DNA from: Rhodoferax sp.
Lineage (GTDB): Bacteria; Pseudomonadota; Gammaproteobacteria; Burkholderiales; Burkholderiaceae_C
Direction of reading: 5' to 3'
DNA: 5,311 bases
Assembly: GCA_020048255.1 (NCBI GenBank)
Contig: JAIFMR010000156.1
Location: 1 to 5,311, forward strand
The notes under the pieces are model-generated. The model saw nothing but the letters and a program-made list of their open reading frames with translations, did no database searches and was not told where the DNA came from. Shown here in pieces: positions 3,724-5,311 of the stretch; the first letter of the stretch is position 1, and each line of letters starts with the position of its first letter. The translations under genes were made by a program, and so were the position numbers.

Positions 3724-5311
3724 TTACGACAATACCGAATTCATGGACAATACAAGTGGATTCACGCGGATGATGGTCGATGGCCTGCCGGTGGTGGGTT
3801 TTTTGGTTTCTGTCCGGATGCAGTCGCGTGCCTTGAGTGAGTCCAATGCTTTTTTGAGTTTGTCAACGGTCTTGAATCGGTGCTCCATGGCCTTTTGCGC
3901 CTCGCGCTGGGTGAACTCTTCCAATTGGTTGCAGCGAATCCACTTCAACACAGCGATCACGTCCGCCTCGACCGCATCGGCCCCAAGCAGGCCGAACGCG
4001 GCCCGTGTGTGGGGTAGTAGCAGCCGCGCCAGTTTGATTGCCTGGTGCATGGATTCAAGGCTTACCGTGGTGGCGTTCAGGCCTTTGGATGCCAGCTCCA
4101 ACAGTGCAGCGACTCGCGCCGTTGAACCGGGTAGCTTGCTTGTCCAGTCTCGAATCGCGTCGAACGCGCCGCCCTCGCCCTGTTGGTTTTCAATCTCTTG
4201 GCTAAAGTCTAGGAACACGTCTTCAGCCAGGTCATTCAAGAACAGGGATTTGGGCTTGGTGTCTGTCCCTGCCTCTGGTGGGTAGTCTGCCAACAGGTCA
4301 AACACTGCTGCCTCATAGGCCTCGCGGGTTCGCATGGGGATAACGTGGCGCTGTCTCACGTCACGCTTGCCCACGTTGGACACTGGCACTGCGTAGAAAA
4401 ACCGCGCCATCAACCCGCTGGCCCTAAACTGGTTTGACCCTGCCAGGTCTGCCACGATGTCAGGCTGAATCATCAGGATTAGCGATATGCACGGGCGTGG
4501 TACGAACACCGACCGCGACTCGCGCTCAACCTTCAAACTGCTGCCCACATGGCCCTTCAGGAAAATGTCGAGGCTTGCGCCGCCCTTGGAATACAACCCG
4601 CCCAGGATGCGAAACAGGCCCGGCTCGTCCGAAAGTGCAGCCATGCGCCCACCGTTGTCAGACACCAGCCGCTGCATTGTCTCGGGCGTGGTGTCTTCGG
4701 TGAACAAGGTAGGTGCTCGCATAACGTCCGGCATTGCCAGTTCTTCAGCTTCTATTTCGTCGCGAATGGCTTTTATCTCGTCGCCTTTGGCTTTTGATGC
4801 CGCACTTTTCAGACCTTCGATACGCTTCAAAGTGGTTGATCTGATAGCCTCGTTGCGCACGATGCCGCGCCGCATTCTGTCTTTAAGCAGCTTTTCCCAG
4901 CGTAGTGGCGGAGCCTGAAATTCGCCCATAACGGCTGATTTACGAGTGCCGCTTGCGCTCACGCTCAGGCACCACAGCGCCAACACTTCGCGGTGTGACT
5001 TCAGGTCAATCTCGTATCGCCCTTGCAATAGCGTAGCCAGCACGCCCAGCGCTGCCAGTACGGCCATGGCCGGGGGCGTTTGGGTGTTGTCAGATACTGC
5101 TTGCGCAAACTCGCCCCATATTCCAGGCAGAATGTTGCACGGGATGTCTGGGGTTTTCAGCACGCCAGGTATTGACGGCTCAGGCCATGGCTGGGGCTCT
5201 GCGCTGGTGGTGTCGGTGGGGCTTGGTGCGTCCTGGTAAAAGGCAATGTCAGCATCGCTCAGTTCGGGCCAGGGTGGCAGGGCATCGCGCCGCGCTGGTA
5301 CGTCAACGGGT
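3724..5311 (-). CDS. DUF3987 (YfjI-type) replication ATPase, 5' end outside window
   Basis: The frame is open from the window edge to TAA at 3724, giving 528 visible codons. The internal GTG at 5163 is not the true start: upstream codons continue in frame (ARRDALPPWPELSDADIAFY, then a Pro-rich linker ending PQPWPEPSIPG), and that PWPEP segment is typical of the start of a DUF3987 domain. Counting from the GTG, a Walker A-like loop SASGTRKSAVM is at 69-79, a charged coiled-coil insert at about 85-143, TEDTTPE at 155-161, ALSDEPGLF at 176-184, FLKGHVG at 201-207, MIQPDI at 231-236 and GLMARFFYAVP at 250-260. Residues about 400-470 form a probable winged helix (FTQREAQKAMEHRFKTVDKL). Family members are usually element-borne helicase-like proteins, often fused to an N-terminal primase or Toprim domain, which may lie beyond the edge here. 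Confidence 0.88.
   Translation of the reverse strand, partial: PVDVPARRDALPPWPELSDADIAFYQDAPSPTDTTSAEPQPWPEPSIPGVLKTPDIPCNILPGIWGEFAQAVSDNTQTPPAMAVLAALGVLATLLQGRYEIDLKSHREVLALWCLSVSASGTRKSAVMGEFQAPPLRWEKLLKDRMRRGIVRNEAIRSTTLKRIEGLKSAASKAKGDEIKAIRDEIEAEELAMPDVMRAPTLFTEDTTPETMQRLVSDNGGRMAALSDEPGLFRILGGLYSKGGASLDIFLKGHVGSSLKVERESRSVFVPRPCISLILMIQPDIVADLAGSNQFRASGLMARFFYAVPVSNVGKRDVRQRHVIPMRTREAYEAAVFDLLADYPPEAGTDTKPKSLFLNDLAEDVFLDFSQEIENQQGEGGAFDAIRDWTSKLPGSTARVAALLELASKGLNATTVSLESMHQAIKLARLLLPHTRAAFGLLGADAVEADVIAVLKWIRCNQLEEFTQREAQKAMEHRFKTVDKLKKALDSLKARDCIRTETKKPTTGRPSTIIRVNPLVLSMNSVLS

Noticed and set aside
3743..4285. Plus-strand 180-codon open frame
   Set aside because: It is antisense to the well-supported DUF3987 gene and its Ser/Arg-rich translation looks like a shadow of that gene's codon bias.

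Overview
The window looks like part of a prophage, phage satellite or other phage-derived integrated element in a fairly G+C-rich proteobacterium. A beta-proteobacterial (Burkholderiales-type) host is my best guess, from base composition and protein style only. All supported genes lie on the minus strand, so transcription runs from 5311 towards 1. Two genes are recognisable: a DUF3987 (YfjI-type) replication ATPase cut by the right edge, and a lambda gpD-type capsid decoration protein.

Layout in transcription order: (1) 5311-3724, the DUF3987 protein, reading frame still open at the window edge. (2) 3723-3275, about 450 bp without a convincing gene. It holds an A+T-rich patch, a 29-bp perfect inverted repeat built from GACARAAS motifs, a run of eight G, and four copies of the 8-mer GGAGTTGC. 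This is a plausible cis-acting replication or control region for the neighbouring replication protein. (3) 3274-2393, three small, tightly packed or overlapping genes of unknown function (67, 164 and about 73 aa). The first two share an ATGA overlap with an A8 run just upstream. (4) 2380-1409, a 323-aa protein of unknown function with coiled-coil-like helices and a Pro/Ala-rich C-terminal part, bracketed by a 12-bp direct repeat. (5) 1408-1181, a gap with one doubtful 51-codon ORF. (6) 1180-815, the decoration protein, followed in the same frame by a 41-codon ORF. (7) 673-1, no convincing gene; a degenerate 36-37-bp tandem repeat array whose units carry small palindromes, and at the far left a minus-strand terminator-like hairpin.

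The genes read as one co-oriented phage-type block in which a replication module is followed almost directly by a single capsid gene. No major capsid protein, protease, portal, terminase, integrase or tail gene is visible. The decoration gene is therefore isolated here. This could be a satellite that modifies a helper capsid, a decayed prophage end, or simply the limit of the window.
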